Assembly (NCBI GenBank): GCA_022661535.1
Contig: JAKULF010000003.1
Span: forward strand, 6,076,001-6,140,000
From: Eutypa lata
Lineage: Eukaryota > Ascomycota > Sordariomycetes > Xylariales > Diatrypaceae
Direction of reading: 5' to 3'
DNA: 64,000 nucleotides
Part shown: piece by piece, positions 1 to 14,899 of the stretch
Position numbering within the stretch: position 1 is the first letter of the stretch
How the letters are laid out: the number at the start of each line of letters is the position of its first letter
Made by a program: the position numbers and the translations under genes
The notes under the pieces: model-generated
Databases searched by the model: none
Seen by the model: the letters and a program-made list of their open reading frames with translations, nothing else
Told to the model about the DNA's origin: nothing

Positions 1-67
1 TTTAACGACGTTTTTGTTTTTTAAATAATCGTTATCGTTAAATTATAAAATTAATAACTTTTAAATC

Positions 68-207
<140 letters not shown>

Positions 208-3200
208 CGTTACTTTTATTTTATTTTTACGAATAATTTATGGTTTTATAATTATATTTGTTATATTTATTATATTTAAAATATAATAACTTATTGTTTT
301 TTAAATTAATTTTCGTTTATTATTATTATTATTATTATTTAAAAAAGTTAACGATAAAATCGTTATATATTTAAATTATCGTTATTATTAAAACTTATTA
401 AAATATTTTTTTTTATTAAAACTTTTTATATTAAGTTATTATTTTAATTTAAAATAAAGTTAAAAAACATCGTAAATTATTAATTTAAATGTATTAATAT
501 TTAAACTTTTTTAATACGTTAAATTAAACGTTAAAACTTAACGATATAATTTAATATTAATTATTTTAAGTTTTACTTAATGTATTAAAGTTACGTTTAT
601 AAATTTATTTACTCGTTAATTTTTTTACTTTCGTATACTTTATTAAAAGTTTTCATTATTTCGATATTTTTATTAAATTTTATAATAACGTTAATAAAGC
701 TTTTTATAACATTAACGACGATTATATTAATAATATAAGCTTAATCGATAATAATAAATTACGTTATATTGTCGTTTTTATATTTAACATTAATTAACGT
801 TATTTAAAAGGTTATTTTTTATGTTTTTTTAATTATTTTCGTCGACGAATTTATTATTATTTAATAGTTTAAAGTTAAAGTTATTTTAATTTAAATATAA
901 TTTTTTAATTATTATTAATTTACTTTTTATATTAATTAATAATTATTATATTTAACTTTATAAATTATTTATTTATTTTTAAAATACGTTTTTTTATTCG
1001 TTATTTTAATAAGTATAAATTATTATATAAATTTCGTTATTAAAGAAATTTTTTTTTTATCGTTTAACTTTTTAATAAAGTTAATTTTTTTAATCGTTAT
1101 AATAAATTTATATTAACGATTTTATTTTAAAGTTTTTTTAAATTAATTACGATTAATTATTTAAAATTAAAAAATGTTATTATATAAAAAGAAGTAATTA
1201 TTTAATGCATTAATTTTTTATTTATATTAATTTTAAAATAAATAAAATAAAATAACTTTTTTAAATTATTATTTAATTTATTAATTAATTATAAAAAACT
1301 AATTTTTTTACGTTTTTTTATATCGAAAATTTTATAATTATTAATATAATTTATTAATTTTTTTTTTTATTAATTTTGACTTTTTACGTTATTAATCTTT
1401 TTTATCTTTTATATAAACCTTTTTAAAACTTTAAAATATTCGTATAAAACGTAAAACGTTAATTAAGGTTTTATATTTTAATTTTCTTTTTTCATATAAG
1501 CTTTAAAGCTTTAATTTTAAAGTTTTTTTCGTAAAGTTATTACTTTAAATTAATAATCTTAACAAGTTTAAAGTTAAAGGCTTTATTAATTTTAATAATT
1601 AATTATTTAAATTTATTACGTTAATGATTTAAGTTTTATTATAACTTTCGAACTTATTTTTTAAAGTTATAACTTTTTTTTAAAATATAAAAATCATCGC
1701 TTATTATTTTCGACGAAGTTTTTTTCGAGAAAGTAATTAATCGACGACGTATATTAATTAATCGTGAATTTTATTATATAATAATAAAGTTAAAAAAGTA
1801 AACTTTCGTTTATTTAAAACTTACTTAAATAATAAATTTCGTAAATGTTTTTAAAAATGCATTATAATATATTTATAAAAATCTTTACTTCGAAATAAAT
1901 ATAATTATATCGTAAAATTATAAGCGATAAGTTTTTTCGTAATAATAATATTTTAATATTAAAAACGTTATTAAATTTAATAATTACGTTAAATAAAAAA
2001 TATATATAAAATATATATATATGTTATATTTAATAAAAGAAATAATAAAATATAAATAATATTAATATATAAATAAAATAATTATTTAAAATAAATATGC
2101 GTTATATATTATTATAATGCGTTTTTAACTTATATATTTTATATAATTATTTATACGTTATTTTTAAATTATTTTAACTTATACGAATAAAATTATATAA
2201 TTATAAAATCTTTATTTTAAAAAATTATTACGCTTAAAGTATTATATTTATAAATATAATTAATAAAATTAATTATTTATTTAAAGTTATAATACTTTTA
2301 AAAATTAAAATTTAAGTTATTAATTTCGATTTTTTAATCTTTAAGCCTTTTCGTAAAATATTTTTTAAAATTTAATTACTTTTATTTTTATTTTTTTATA
2401 TATTGTTTTCGTTAAAGTTAATTATATTTTATAACTTCATTTATTTCTTTTTAATTTAATAATTTAAAAATTTAAAAAATTCGTTAATTTTTTTAAAAAC
2501 GCTTTTTTTCGCTTAAAAATATTTAAATATACGTAAATTTTTAAGTTTAATATTTTTATTTTAATATAAAAAGTTATTAATTTATTTCTTTTTAACGTTT
2601 ATATTATTATCGCGTTTTTAAAAAATATAAAACGCGAATTTTAAAGCTTTAAATTTAATCGATATACGCTTTATATCTTTTTTACTTATAATTTAAAAAA
2701 TTAAAAAGTTTTCTTTAATATTCGTAAGCCGTTGATTCGTTTTTTAAGTTGTATAACGCTTTTATTAACCTTTTCTTCGTCGATATAAAGTAAAATAAAA
2801 TATTTTTTATTTCTCGATTACGCGCCGTAACGCAAGTTCGTTTTCGACGTTTATTTCGATATAAGTAAATTAAAATTCGCGATTATAATTTATATTTAAA
2901 GTTTAAAGTAAAAATATTAAAAGTTCGTTAAATTAAATAAAAGAAAAGTAAAAAAGTAAAATTAAATATAAATTTTTTAAAATGTTATAAATAAAGAGTT
3001 AATGCATTAAATAATCGCTTTTTTAAAAAAAGTTAAAAGTTATATTTTCGGTTTTAAAAAGTTTAATATATTATTAAAATTTTAAATTAAAAACATTTAA
3101 TTATATAAATATTATTTCGATTATAAACGTCGAAATAATAACGTTTATATTAAATTCTTTCGTTTAATTTAATAATTTTAAGTTATTACTTTATTACTTT

Positions 3201-3224
3201 ATTAAATATCTTATAAAAGTAAAT
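208..3224. other. AT-rich RIP-type DNA, no recognisable gene
   Basis: About 3 kb with every frame broken by TAA. The top strand is T-rich. In the Copia copies of this window the coding strand is A-rich, so this may be an eroded element lying on the minus strand; that is inference. CG dinucleotides are somewhat denser at 2,600-2,900 (for example around 2,820-2,880), suggesting a less eroded or once GC-richer part. No LTR pair, terminal repeat or protein motif was recognised. Confidence 0.5.
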
Positions 3225-6200
3225 ATTTAAAATTATTAAAATTATTTTATAAAATAAATAAAATTTAATTTTAAAATATATTTAAAGTTATTATATAATA
3301 TTATATTACGATTTTTATATTATAAATTTATTATTTTAAAAAATTATTTATTTATAAGTTATATATTATTTATTAAATTTCGTTAATAAAATTATAATTA
3401 TAATTATTAATAATTTTATAATAAAGTTTTTAATTAAAAAATTTAAAAAAATTTAAAAATAAATTTAATTTAAAATAATAATGTTTTTTTATTAAATTAA
3501 TAAATTATTATAAAGTTTATATTAAACTTTTTATAATTTAAAACTTTTTATATTAAGTTTTTAAAAAGTATTTTTTAAAAAGTTATAAAAAAAGTATAAT
3601 TATAATATATTTTATTATATTTTATTACGTTTTTTTTAAACGATGTATAAAGTTTTTTAAATAAATAAAAATATTTAATATAAATTAATAATTTTCGAAA
3701 ATAATCGAAAATAATTATTTAAATTTAGTTATAAGTTATATAAGTTATATTAAAAGAATAATTTTTATTATAAATCATTTTAATTAAAAAAATTTAAAAG
3801 TTTTTTTTAAAAATCTTTTTATTTAAAAAGTATTTATTTATTAAACGTTTTCAAAACGTTAAATCTTTTTAAATATTATTAAAATTATAACTTTTAAACT
3901 TAATAAGTTCGAATTTTCGCTTAAAGATTTATTAACGACTTTAAATAACTTTAAATAATATAATTTAAATAATATAACTTTTCGTTAATATAATAATTTT
4001 ACGACATTATAAAAAAAGCTTTTATTAATATTATAATACGAATTTCTTTTAAAGATTTATTATTTCGATATATTTTTTAAAAGTTTTTAAATTAATATAA
4101 TCTTTTAATTTTTTTATAATTAATATATTAAAATCGTTAATAAAAACTTTAATAAAATTATAACGAAGTAATTAAAAAAGATTCTTTAATTAAAAATATA
4201 AAATTAAAAATATTAAAAATATTAAAAACTTTAATAAAATATTTAATATGTTTTTTTATTATATTATTAATAAAGATTTTAATAAATTTTTTTAAAAACG
4301 TAAAGATTAATTTATAAATTATTATAAATGTTTAAAATTATTATACGATTTTAATAATTAAATTAAATGAAAAATTAATAAAGAAAATTAATATATTAAT
4401 TATAAATAAATATGGTTTAATAAATAATTTATTAATTATATCGTTTAAAAAAATAACAATTCGAAATTATAATTTTATTTATAAATAAAAAATTAATAAT
4501 TATATAATTTTTATTTTAAATATAATTTTAATTATTATTTAAAATAACGTAATTTTTAATTATATTATTATTTTATTTTAAAATTTTAATTTTATAAATT
4601 TAAAAGGTTTTTTAAACGATAAATAAATTATAAATTATAAAAATAAATAAATTTAGATTTTTAAGTTTTTTTAATACGTATAAATTAAAGAATTCCGTTA
4701 ATTATAATTAATCTTTTTAAATTAAAAAGATAAAGTTTATATAATTATATTTAATATTATTAATTATTAATAAAATTAATTTATATTTTTTTATTATTAA
4801 AAAATCAAACCTTTTTTAATATGAAAAGAAAATTTATTATTATAAATATATAAATAAAATTAAAAATATTAAACGTAAAAGGTTTTTATTAAAAGTTTTT
4901 TATATTTTTAAATAACTTTTAAAATAAATTTTTAAAAAGCGAAAACGTTAATTATATTTTCGAGAAAGTTAAATTAAATTAATAATTAAAAAATGAATTT
5001 CGAAAAGTTATTAATATTATTATAATTTTCGTTATAAATTTCTTTTAAAAATATTATTATATAATTATAATAATTATAATTTTTTAAAAACTTTATTTTA
5101 ATTTTATAATAAATCTTTTTAAAAACATTAATAATATTTAAAAAGAAATTACTTTTTTCGTTTCGTAATTAATTATAAATTCGAAAATATTATTAATAAT
5201 AATCATAAATATTTAAAACAAAGCTTATTATAATTTAATAATAAAAATATATAATATAAATTTAATAAAACTCGTAATATTTTTTAAAATAATAATTTTA
5301 CGTTTAATTATACGTTTTTTACGATAAAGTTAAATAAAAATTTAAAAGTTTTATTATAAAATAATTTTCGTTATTATTTTAAAATAATTAATAATAAACT
5401 TATATATATATATATATAAAGATTCGTTTTTAATAAAAAAATTAAAATTAAAATGTTTCGTAATTTATATATAAATGTTTAAAATGTTTATTTTAATTTA
5501 ATTAAAAATCGTTTCGAAAATATATAAAAAAATGTTTTTAAAAAAATTCTTTATTATTAACGCTTTAAATTTAAAATTTAAACTATTATAATATAATTAA
5601 AAATAATTAACGAAAATATTAAAATATTTAATATTTAAATATATTATTATTATAGGATTTATATTATTTAAGTAAACGAAAAATATATAATATATTTATT
5701 TAAAAATAATCGTATTTATTAAAAAAATAAAGAAAATAAATAAAAATAAAATTAAATATATTATTAATTATAAAAACTTTATTATTATTTTTTAATATTA
5801 TAAATTAAAGTAATTAAAACATGTAAAACGTTTAAAATAATTAATTTATTTTATTAATGTTATTATATAATATTATAAAAAAACTTAAAACAAATATTAA
5901 AATATTAAAAATATATATAAACGTTTTAAAACTTTTTTATAACGCTTTTTAAAATATTATTTATAAATTGTTAAATATTTTTTAATATTAAAAATAGCTT
6001 TACGATTTTAAAAAAATTTAATAATATTTTTAAATATTTTTTAATATATATTTTCAAATTATATAAAAAATTATATTACGTAATTTAATAATATAATCTT
6101 TTTATTACGAATCGTTTATCGTTAAAAGATTTTTATTTTTTATTTTTAATCTATTTTTATTAATAATAATAAAATTAAAAAAAAATCGAAATTTATATTT

Positions 6201-7026
6201 ACGTTTATTATAATAACGTTAATACTTTTAATAATAATTATTACGATTATTATTAACGAATAAATATTAAAAACGATAATTATATTTTTAATAAAAAAGT
6301 TAATAATTTTTATAATTACAAATAAAATTAATATAATAAACTTTATTACGAAAATTATTTAAATTAATAAATTAAATAAAAAATCTTATTATTTAATCGA
6401 TATAAATTTAATAAAAATAATTTATTTAGTTTAAAAATTTAATCGATAAAAATAATAAAAATACTAATTAAAGGTTTTTAATTTTAAATATTAATAAAAT
6501 TTATTCTTACAATAAATATAATTTTTTTAAAAATATTAAAGATTTTTATTAAAGTTTAAATTTACGTTTAATTTAATAATTAAAATATAAAATATAAAAT
6601 CAAACGAATTTAAAATTTAAAACATATATTAAATAAATAAATAAAAATCAAATAAAAAAGCTTTTTAAAAAAGTTTTTTTATAAATTAAAGTTTTTAATT
6701 AAAAAATATTTTAAAATAAACATTATATTTAATTAATTCTTTTTAATAATTTTAAATAAAATAAAATAAAGATTAATATATAAAATTTATTTAATAATAA
6801 AATCGATGTAATTTATATATTATAATTAAACTTTATTATAAAAAATTAAAAAGAATTATTTAAAATACTTTTTTAAAAATATTTAAATTATTTTTTTAAA
6901 TTAAGAATTTTTATATTTATAAATATTTATTTTAATAATTATATAATCTTTAATATTATAATTTAAATTTAAATTTAAATATTTAATATTTTAAAGGTTT
7001 TAATTATAAATAAAATTTTAATTATT

Positions 7027-7041
7027 TTAATTATTTATAAA
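7027..7041. repeat. 15-bp target site duplication, left copy
   Basis: The 15-mer TTAATTATTTATAAA here is repeated exactly at 8,069-8,083 and brackets the SINE-like copy E1 plus the MITE inside it. Family D copy 32,035-34,776 has the uninterrupted sequence at about 33,690-33,750, consistent with this being the pre-insertion target. Confidence 0.8.
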
Positions 7042-8068
7042 TTAATTTTATTATTATTATAATTATATCGTAAATTTATAATATTATATATAAATATATA
7101 ATATATTATTACTTTATATTTTATTTATTAAATATTTAATATTTAATATCGTAATTAAAATCTTATAAAATTTTATAAAGTAAATTATAACGTAACGATT
7201 TAATAAAATAAAATAAAATAATTAAAATTTTAACGTTTATTTACCTTTAAATAAGTTATAATTAAACCGTTACGATTAAATTACCGAATCGTTAAATACG
7301 GATTACGATAAACTTGAAAAGTAAAAATCGTTAAATTAAATTAATAATTATTTTAATTTTCGAATAAAAGTTATTTTTTTATTTTTATTAATTCGTAAAT
7401 TTAATTAATTTTTATTAATTTTTATATTAACGAATTTAACTTTTATAATTAATTAATAAAAATTTAAATTATTAAATCGAAAATATTAATTAATTATAAC
7501 TTAATTATAATTATTATCGATTAATAATTATTATATTCGTTAAAAAGGTTTTTACTTTATTAATTATCGTAAAGTTTAAATTTTAAAATAAACAATAACG
7601 AATTATTTAAAAAAGTTTCGTATAATTAAATCGTAATTAAATTAATACGTAATAATACGTCGAAAGAAATAAATTTATAAAGAAATAAATTAAACTTAAT
7701 AACGATATTTTACGACTTTAATAATTAATAAAGTTTATTAATTACGTAATATTTTCTTTATAATAAAACTTATATATAACGAATCTTTATATAACGAACT
7801 CGATTTATAACGAATTTAAATTAAAAATAAATTAACTTTTACATATAATTCGTTATATTAAAAGTATAAATTTACTTAATTTTAAATAAAAATAAAGTTC
7901 GTTAAGCTTATTTAAATATAATTTATTAATATACGAATTATATTTAATTATTTAATATATATTATATAATTAAGTGATTTCTTAATATAACGAAACGTGG
8001 TTATAACGAATTTAAGTAAAATAATCGATTTATTCATTATATTAAGGTTTTATTATATTAAAAGATAA
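7042..8068 (-). mobile_element. SINE-like element E1, 5'-truncated, with nested MITE
   Basis: Minus-strand copy of the tRNA-headed family best seen at 58,796-59,718. The simple-repeat tail (TTA on this strand) lies at the left, at about 7,047-7,060. The body matches 52,600-53,230, 56,340-56,960 and 61,580-62,220. The 5' part, including the tRNA-like head, is missing: the copy stops close to the homologue of the A-rich stretch before the head, in 8,058-8,068. A 15-bp exact target duplication flanks the whole unit. 5' truncation plus a long duplication is the behaviour of elements mobilised by LINE machinery. A 295-bp pogo-like MITE sits in it at 7,761-8,055. Confidence 0.75.
7761..8055. mobile_element. 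Pogo/Tc1-mariner-like MITE
   Basis: Terminal inverted repeats begin TAATAAAAC at the left and end GTTTTATTA at the right. Each is bordered by TA (7,759-7,760 and 8,056-8,057), the target duplication of Tc1/mariner elements. Subterminal repeats of the type TATAACGAA occur at about 7,774, 7,787 and 7,802 and again near the right end at about 8,004-8,020. Reiterated TATAACGAA near the ends is familiar from pogo-like fungal elements. At 295 bp it is too short to encode a transposase, so it would be non-autonomous. It is nested inside SINE copy E1 and is therefore younger than it. Confidence 0.65.
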
Positions 8069-10300
8069 TTAATTATTTATAAAATCGTAAATAAAGTTTT
8101 TAATTAATTTTTAAATAAAAGTTATAAAAGAAATAACGTTTACTTTTATTATTTAATACATTAAACATAAATTTAAAAAACAATATTAACGTAATTATTA
8201 ATTTTTTTAAAAAAGAATTGTTAATAAGGATAATTTAAATAATTAATAAAAAAGATTTTAAAATAAAAAATTAATTTTAAATATAAATTCGAACAGCTTA
8301 TTATTAAAAAGTAATTAAAGTATTAATAATAAAGTTTATAAATAATAATTTCAAAAAGAATTATATTAATTATATAATTTATTTATAAAATTATTTAAAT
8401 TCTTTTTTTAATACATTTTAAAATATATTTAATAAATTAAAACGTATCTTTTAAAAAAAGAATTTAAAATAAAAAAATTAATAAAAGAAATTAAAAAAAA
8501 TTAATTAACGAATTAATTAAAGCTTAAGATTTTAAATAAAAATACGTAATTACTTTATAAAAGTCTTTAAATAAATATTTATATTAACGTTAAAAAAAAT
8601 TAAAAAATAATAATTTATAAAAATTCCTTTTAAATAATATTTAAAAATTAAAAAATCATAATTCTTTTTTTAAAAAACATAAAATTAATTTTAAATAAAT
8701 GAAAAAAGTATAATTAATAAATATTATAAAAGTTATAAACGTTTAACTTAAACCTTTAATAAAAAATATAATAAAACAAAACGATAAAATTTAAAAGTTA
8801 ACCCATAAATTTAAATTTAAAAATAATAAATATAAATTTATTATTAAAATTTATATATAAATATTAAAAGTATTTATAAATTAATCTTTAAAATAGAATT
8901 TACAATTAATACTTTAAGCTTAATTAACTTATTAAATTTCGAAAATTTAAATAAAATATTAATTATATTTTTTATTATTAAATATATTATTAAAAGAATT
9001 AAAGTATATTATAACGTTAAAATCTAATTTAAAAACTTAAAATATAAAGAAAGTTTTATTAAATAATTATTAATATTAATGTTTTTATAATGAATTATAA
9101 ATTTTATATAAAAGTTTTAACGATATATAATATAAAAATTTAACATAATACTTTTAAAGAAATAAAATAAAATAACGATAAAAATATTTATTTTTATAAT
9201 TTTTTAAAAGGTTTTAATAAGAAACGAAAAAAGTCCATTATAAAAATATTAATTAAAGTTTTAATAAATGTTTTTACTTATAATTTTAAATAATAAATAA
9301 TATAAAAAATAAAATAAAATCTTTTTAAATATGGTTTTTTAAAAAACGAATAAAAGATTATTAAAAATATAAAAGACTTAAAAGGAAATTTACGTAAAAA
9401 CGTAAATAAAATTAAATACTTAAATCTTTTAAAAATAACATTAATTAATATAATTATAATCATAATAAAATTAATATTATTATATTTTATATTATAAAAA
9501 TAAAAAAGATTTAATATATAAAATTAATAATTAATTTTCGTTATATTAATATATATATAAAAATCCTTTATAAAAACGTTTTTTAAAAATATTAATTTAT
9601 ATTAAAACGTTTTATTAAAATTATAAATATAAAATTAAACGTAAATAAATAAATAATTATAATAAAATACGTTTAAATTAAATAATAATAATTAATAACG
9701 AAATATTATAAAAAGTATTATTATAAATAATTAAAAATAAACCTTTAAAATAAACATTTATAAAAATACTTATAATTCTTTTTATAAAATATTTAATGAT
9801 AATATTATAAATAATAACGTTAATAATTTTTTATATTAACGATTTATTAAAGAATAAAAACGTTATATTATAAATTAACACGAAATTAAAAATGTAATTT
9901 AATATATTATAACTTTTTTATATATAACTTTTTTAATTTTTTGTTTTTTATTATATTAAAAAACATTAATAATTATATTTTTAAAATTAATTAAAAAATT
10001 AATTATATAAATATTTAAGCATTTATTAAATAATTAAAAAAGAAAAATCGTTTAAATTAAAATATTAACGAAAATAATAATTTTATTTATATCATTATAA
10101 TTTATTAATTTAATCTTTAATATATAAATAAATAACGTAAATGTTAATAAATTTTAATTATAAATAATATTTATAAAACGAATTAATATAAATTATTATT
10201 TATAAATATTATTAATAATATTAATTATAAAATAATATTTAATATAAATTTTTATATAATTTATAATAAAATAATTTAATTAATTAATTTAATAATATTA

Positions 10301-10738
10301 TTTATTTTATAATTTTAACGAAAATTTTAAAAATATTATAAAAATATTTTTTTTAAAAAGTATAATAATAACTTTATATTTTCATGTAAATAAAAACGTT
10401 ATTTAATAATTAAAAATAAAGTAAATAAATTTAAAAAATATAACGAAAAAATAAATATTATTTAGATTTTAATAAAAAATTAAATTTTAAAAATCGTTAA
10501 TTCTTTTATTATTTAAATCGTTATAAAAACAAAACTTTTATTTTTTTAAAAATTCGTTATTATTATTATTTATATTTAATGCGAATATTTTCTATATTAA
10601 TAATAAATAATATATTTTAAAATTAAATTAAATTTCGAAATTATATAATAATAATAAATAAATAAATTCGATAATAATTAATAAAATATTATATTATATT
10701 TTCATAATATTTATTTTTTATTTTATGAATTTTTTTTA
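10301..10738. other. AT-rich RIP-type DNA, nothing recognised
   Basis: May be the end of family D copy 1 or the target of the family A element that follows. No motif or matching copy was found. The limits are approximate. Confidence 0.4.
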
Positions 10739-11350
10739 ATCGTTACGTGGAAAAAAACATACGGCTTTTCGTTTATAAATAAATTACGAAAACTTTTTTT
10801 TTCTTTTTTCGAACGAAAGATTTTTATTTCGTAACAAAAGTTAATATAATTAATTTAACTTTTAAAAAACCTTTAATTTATTAAAATTTAAACTTAAAAA
10901 TTATTATATATATAAAGTAATTAAGTTATTAAAATTAATTAAAGATTATTTTATAATTAAATTTTATATTACGATTACGATTTATTTTTAAATTATAATT
11001 CGTTTATATATATATATATATAAGTTTTATAAATTATAAATTTAAATATTTAAAAGTTTATAAATTACTTTATAAGTTTATAAATTTATAAATTTATAAT
11101 TATAAATTTATAAAGTTAAATTTAAAAGAATTATATATATAAATTTAAAAATAATACATTTAATTAATTATAATAATATATATATATATATTAAATAAAT
11201 AAATAAATTTATATTAAAAATTTAATTAATTTAAAGTTATTATAATAATAAATATAAATATTTTATATATTTAATAATTATTTAATTACGTAATTAATTA
11301 TATAATTTCATAATTTAAATTCAATATACAATAACTTTTAATTAAAATTA
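10739..11350 (+). mobile_element. Family A element, copy 1
   Basis: Starts with CGTTACGTGGAAAAAAAC and the conserved block ATACGGCTTTTCGTTTATAA, also found at 15,510 and, diverged, at 45,128. It continues through a shared TTATATATAAAGTAATTAAG segment and an AAGTTTAT-type repeat zone (about 11,030-11,110). It ends with the shared tail around 11,275-11,340, which contains TTAATTACGTAATTA. At about 610 bp it is the shortest copy, because the internal 8-bp repeat zone is small. Fully RIPed and non-coding. Confidence 0.65.
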
Positions 11351-14300
11351 ATAAATTAATTATTATATTTTATAATATTATAATTATATTATATAATTAA
11401 ATATATTATTTTAATACGATATAATTTAATTAAATAAAATAAAATTAATAATATAATATTTTATTATTTTTAAAAAATCGTTAAATATTATTATAATTGT
11501 TTATAAATATAACTTTTTTAATATATATATATTATAATATATTAATATATTTAAAATTTAATATTTTTTTAATATAATTAAAATTATAATAAAGCTTATA
11601 TTATTTTATTTTAAGTTAAGAAAATAACGAAAAGTTTAATATATAAAGTTAATAATTACATTTCCTCATTTTAATATAAATAAAAAAAGTAAAGTTTATA
11701 TAAAACCTTTTTAAAAAACTTTAATTTATATTAATTATTTTTCTTAAAATAAAAACGTTCGTTTTTATGTTTTTTATAATTTAATTCTTGAACTTTTTAT
11801 ATTTAAAACTTTTCATAAGTTTTTTTAAAGCTTTTTATAAGCTTAAAATTTATTATTTTAAATTATTAAATTAATTAAAAGAAAACAAAATTCTTTTTTT
11901 TATAAATTATAAATAAAAAGGAAAAGATAATTATAAAAACAAATTAAATACTTTATTTACGAAAAGTAATTAAAGAAAATTTAAAACCGAAATGTTTTTT
12001 ATAAAGATTTCTTTTTATTAAAAACTTTAACGTATATTTAATCGAATTTTATAATAAATAATATATTTTAAAGTAATAAAATACTTTTAATTAAAAATCT
12101 TTTAAAAAAGCTTGTTAAATTCTTAATTAAAAATTTTAATAATAAAATATTTTAATTTTTAAAAACGAAATTTTATATTTACATTAATGCGTTTAATTTT
12201 AAATAATGTTTTTTAATTAATAATTAAAACGTTACGTATATTTTTATTAAAAATTTAAATATAATTATTAAAGGTTTTAAAATAATAAATAATATAATTT
12301 ATTATATAATTTAAATTAATAAAATTTAAAAATTTAATAAAAAAAATTTTATGTTTAAAGAATTTAATTAATGGAATTTAAATTTAAAATTTTAAAAGTT
12401 AAAAATTCGATTAATATTTTTTACGGTGTTTCGATTAATACTTTTTTACAACTTTCTAATTGATATTTTTTATAAATTTTTAATTTTAATATAAAACTTT
12501 TAAAAAGCTTTATAAAATAAATTTAAAAATTAAAAGGCGATTAACTTTTCGTTTTTTTAATAATAATAAAGTTTTTAATTTTAATTTTATAAAGATTCGT
12601 AAAAAGCGAAAAGTTATTACTAATAAGCTCGATTATAAGTTTAATATTAATATTAAAAATAATTATAATTATATTTATAATTATATTTAAATTAATAAAA
12701 TTAAAAAATTAAAAAATTAAAAAAACGCTTTTTAATAATTTAAAAAAAATGTTATTAAAACTTTAAATAAATTAAAAATCGAAAGAATTATAATAATTTT
12801 AAGTTTTTTTTAAAGTTTTTCATATAAAATCGTTAATAATAATTAATTCTTTTAAAATAACATTTAAAAAAAACATTTAAATTTAAGTTTAAAACTTTAT
12901 TAAAAATAACACGAAAAGTTTTAAATTAAATAATAATAATTAAAAAAGGTAAAAGAAAAATTAATCGAAATATAAATTATAATATTAAATTCTTTAACGA
13001 TAACTTTAAATTATAAACGTAAAATTATCGTAATATCGAATAAAATAAAATCGATTTAAAAAATTAAGGTAAAAATAAATTAAAATAATTCTTTTAAAAT
13101 AAAGTTTTATAACGTTTTCGTTATTATTATTAAAATTCGTTATAAAAGCTTGTTAAGCTTTTTTAAGCTTTTTAAACGTTTAATTATTATGTTTTTAAAA
13201 CGTTTCTTTTAAATTTAAATTAATAATCGATTTTATAAAAAGAATTAAGGATAATAAAATCTTTTAAAAAAGTTAATGTTAAATTAAAGTTAAATATATC
13301 GGTTTTAAAGTTTTAATAAATTTTAAATTTCGTTTATTAATTTAACGAAATTATAAAAATGAATTAAATGTAATATTTATACGAAAAAAGTTTTTAATTC
13401 TTTTTAAGTATTATTATAAATACGAATCGTTTTAAATAAAATAATATTTAATTATTGTATTAATTATTAAAACTTTAAAGCTTTAACTTAAGTTTTAATC
13501 TTTTATTTATAAATAATTTAAATGATATTATAAAATAAAATATAAAGTTTAATTTTCGAAATTTTAACGTTTAGTTTAATTTTAACGAAATAATCGTAAT
13601 TTTTATAATAATTTTTAATTTTAAACGAATATTTTTTAGAAATTAATTTTAAAAGTATTTAATATTTATAATTTAAATAATAAATACGAAGTTATTTTTA
13701 TTAAAAAGTTAATTTACGTTTTAACGATAATCTTTATTTTCGAGTTTTTTAATTTAATTTTTAATAAGTTTATTAATATTTTTATTTACGATTTAAATTA
13801 AAGTTTTTTAAAAGTTTTTATTATTTTAAAGCTTAATATTAACGTTGTTTTATATGTTTAAAAAAACTTTTTATTAAAAGTTATTTTTCGAAATTATAAA
13901 CATTTATTATTTTAATATAAAAATTAAAATAAAAAATAATAATAATAATTAAACGAAATTAAAAAATTACGTTTAAAAAATTAAAAAAGAAATTTAATAA
14001 TAATAAATCGTAATTATTAAGTTAAACTTAAAATTATTTATTTAAATAAATACAACATTTTACGATATAAAATAATATAAAAAGTTTTAAGATATTTTTT
14101 AAAAATTAACGATAATAATTTAAATAAACGAATTTTAATATTAAATTTAAAAATTATATTTATAACTTTTTAATTAATAAAATTATAAATATTATTATAT
14201 TAAAAAGATTATTAATTAAAATTAAATAAAGCGAATTTAAACCATAAATTCGGTTTTTTTTTTCGTTTTAACTTTAATTTATTTATAAAAAAAGTATTTT

Positions 14301-14899
14301 TATTAAAATTATTAAATAATTTCATTACATCTTTTATAAAACTTAATTAAAAATATTATTTATTATTTTTGAAATTATAATTTTTGTATTATATTAAATA
14401 CTTTAAAATTAATTTTCTATTAATTTAAAAACCCTTTTTAATTATTATATATTCGATTTTATAAAAAATTTATTAATTATTATTTTAATTTATAAATATA
14501 TAATTAAATTATAATTATTTTTTTAAAGTTTTTTTATTAATAACGTTAAATAAAAATAAAATAAAAATATTATACGATAAATTTATTAATAATAAAAGAA
14601 ATTTAACTTATAAATTAAATCATTTTTTTTAATTATAATAAAAAAATTATTATTTATTAAAACAAAATTCGTAAAAGTTTATTTAATAAATAATAATCGT
14701 AATAAAATTTAAAATAAACCTTTTAATTAATTTATATTTAAAAAGGATTTTTTTTTAAATCGTAATGAATTTTTATATTTATAATATCGAAGTTAATTAT
14801 AAGTTAAACTTTTTTAATAAACTTTTTTATAAATTTTATAATTAATAAAAACTTTAAAAACTTTAAAAATTTAAAAGAAACTTTAAAATTAAAATTTAT
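11351..14899. other. AT-rich RIP-type DNA, no recognisable gene
   Basis: About 3.5 kb without a supportable reading frame, terminal repeat or match to the other families that could be traced by eye. Both A-rich and T-rich stretches occur, so it is probably a mosaic of old elements. CG-containing segments at 12,400-12,640 and 13,000-13,900 are the least eroded parts. Confidence 0.45.

Larger units (their letters stand above)
3225..10300 (+). mobile_element. Family D repeat, copy 1 (RIPed, unclassified)
   Basis: The most complete copy of a repeat found at least five times here. From about 3,225 it matches 14,925-15,500. About 3,890-4,320 matches 24,200-24,820. About 4,330-5,560 matches 32,040-33,390 and 39,650-42,000. 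About 8,070-8,520 matches 33,690-34,150, and about 9,070-9,860 matches 60,650-61,400. It is interrupted by a SINE-like element at 7,042-8,068. Excluding that, the unit is about 6 kb. The top strand is A-rich in its later half, as in the plus-strand Copia copy, so plus is the likelier coding strand. No LTRs or diagnostic protein motifs were found, so superfamily is unassigned. Both outer limits are approximate. Confidence 0.6.

Noticed and set aside
9278..9463. 61-codon open frame, minus strand
   Set aside because: It lies in a family D copy that is RIPed; composition is F/I/L/Y from AT-only DNA and the partner at 60,650-61,450 does not keep it open.
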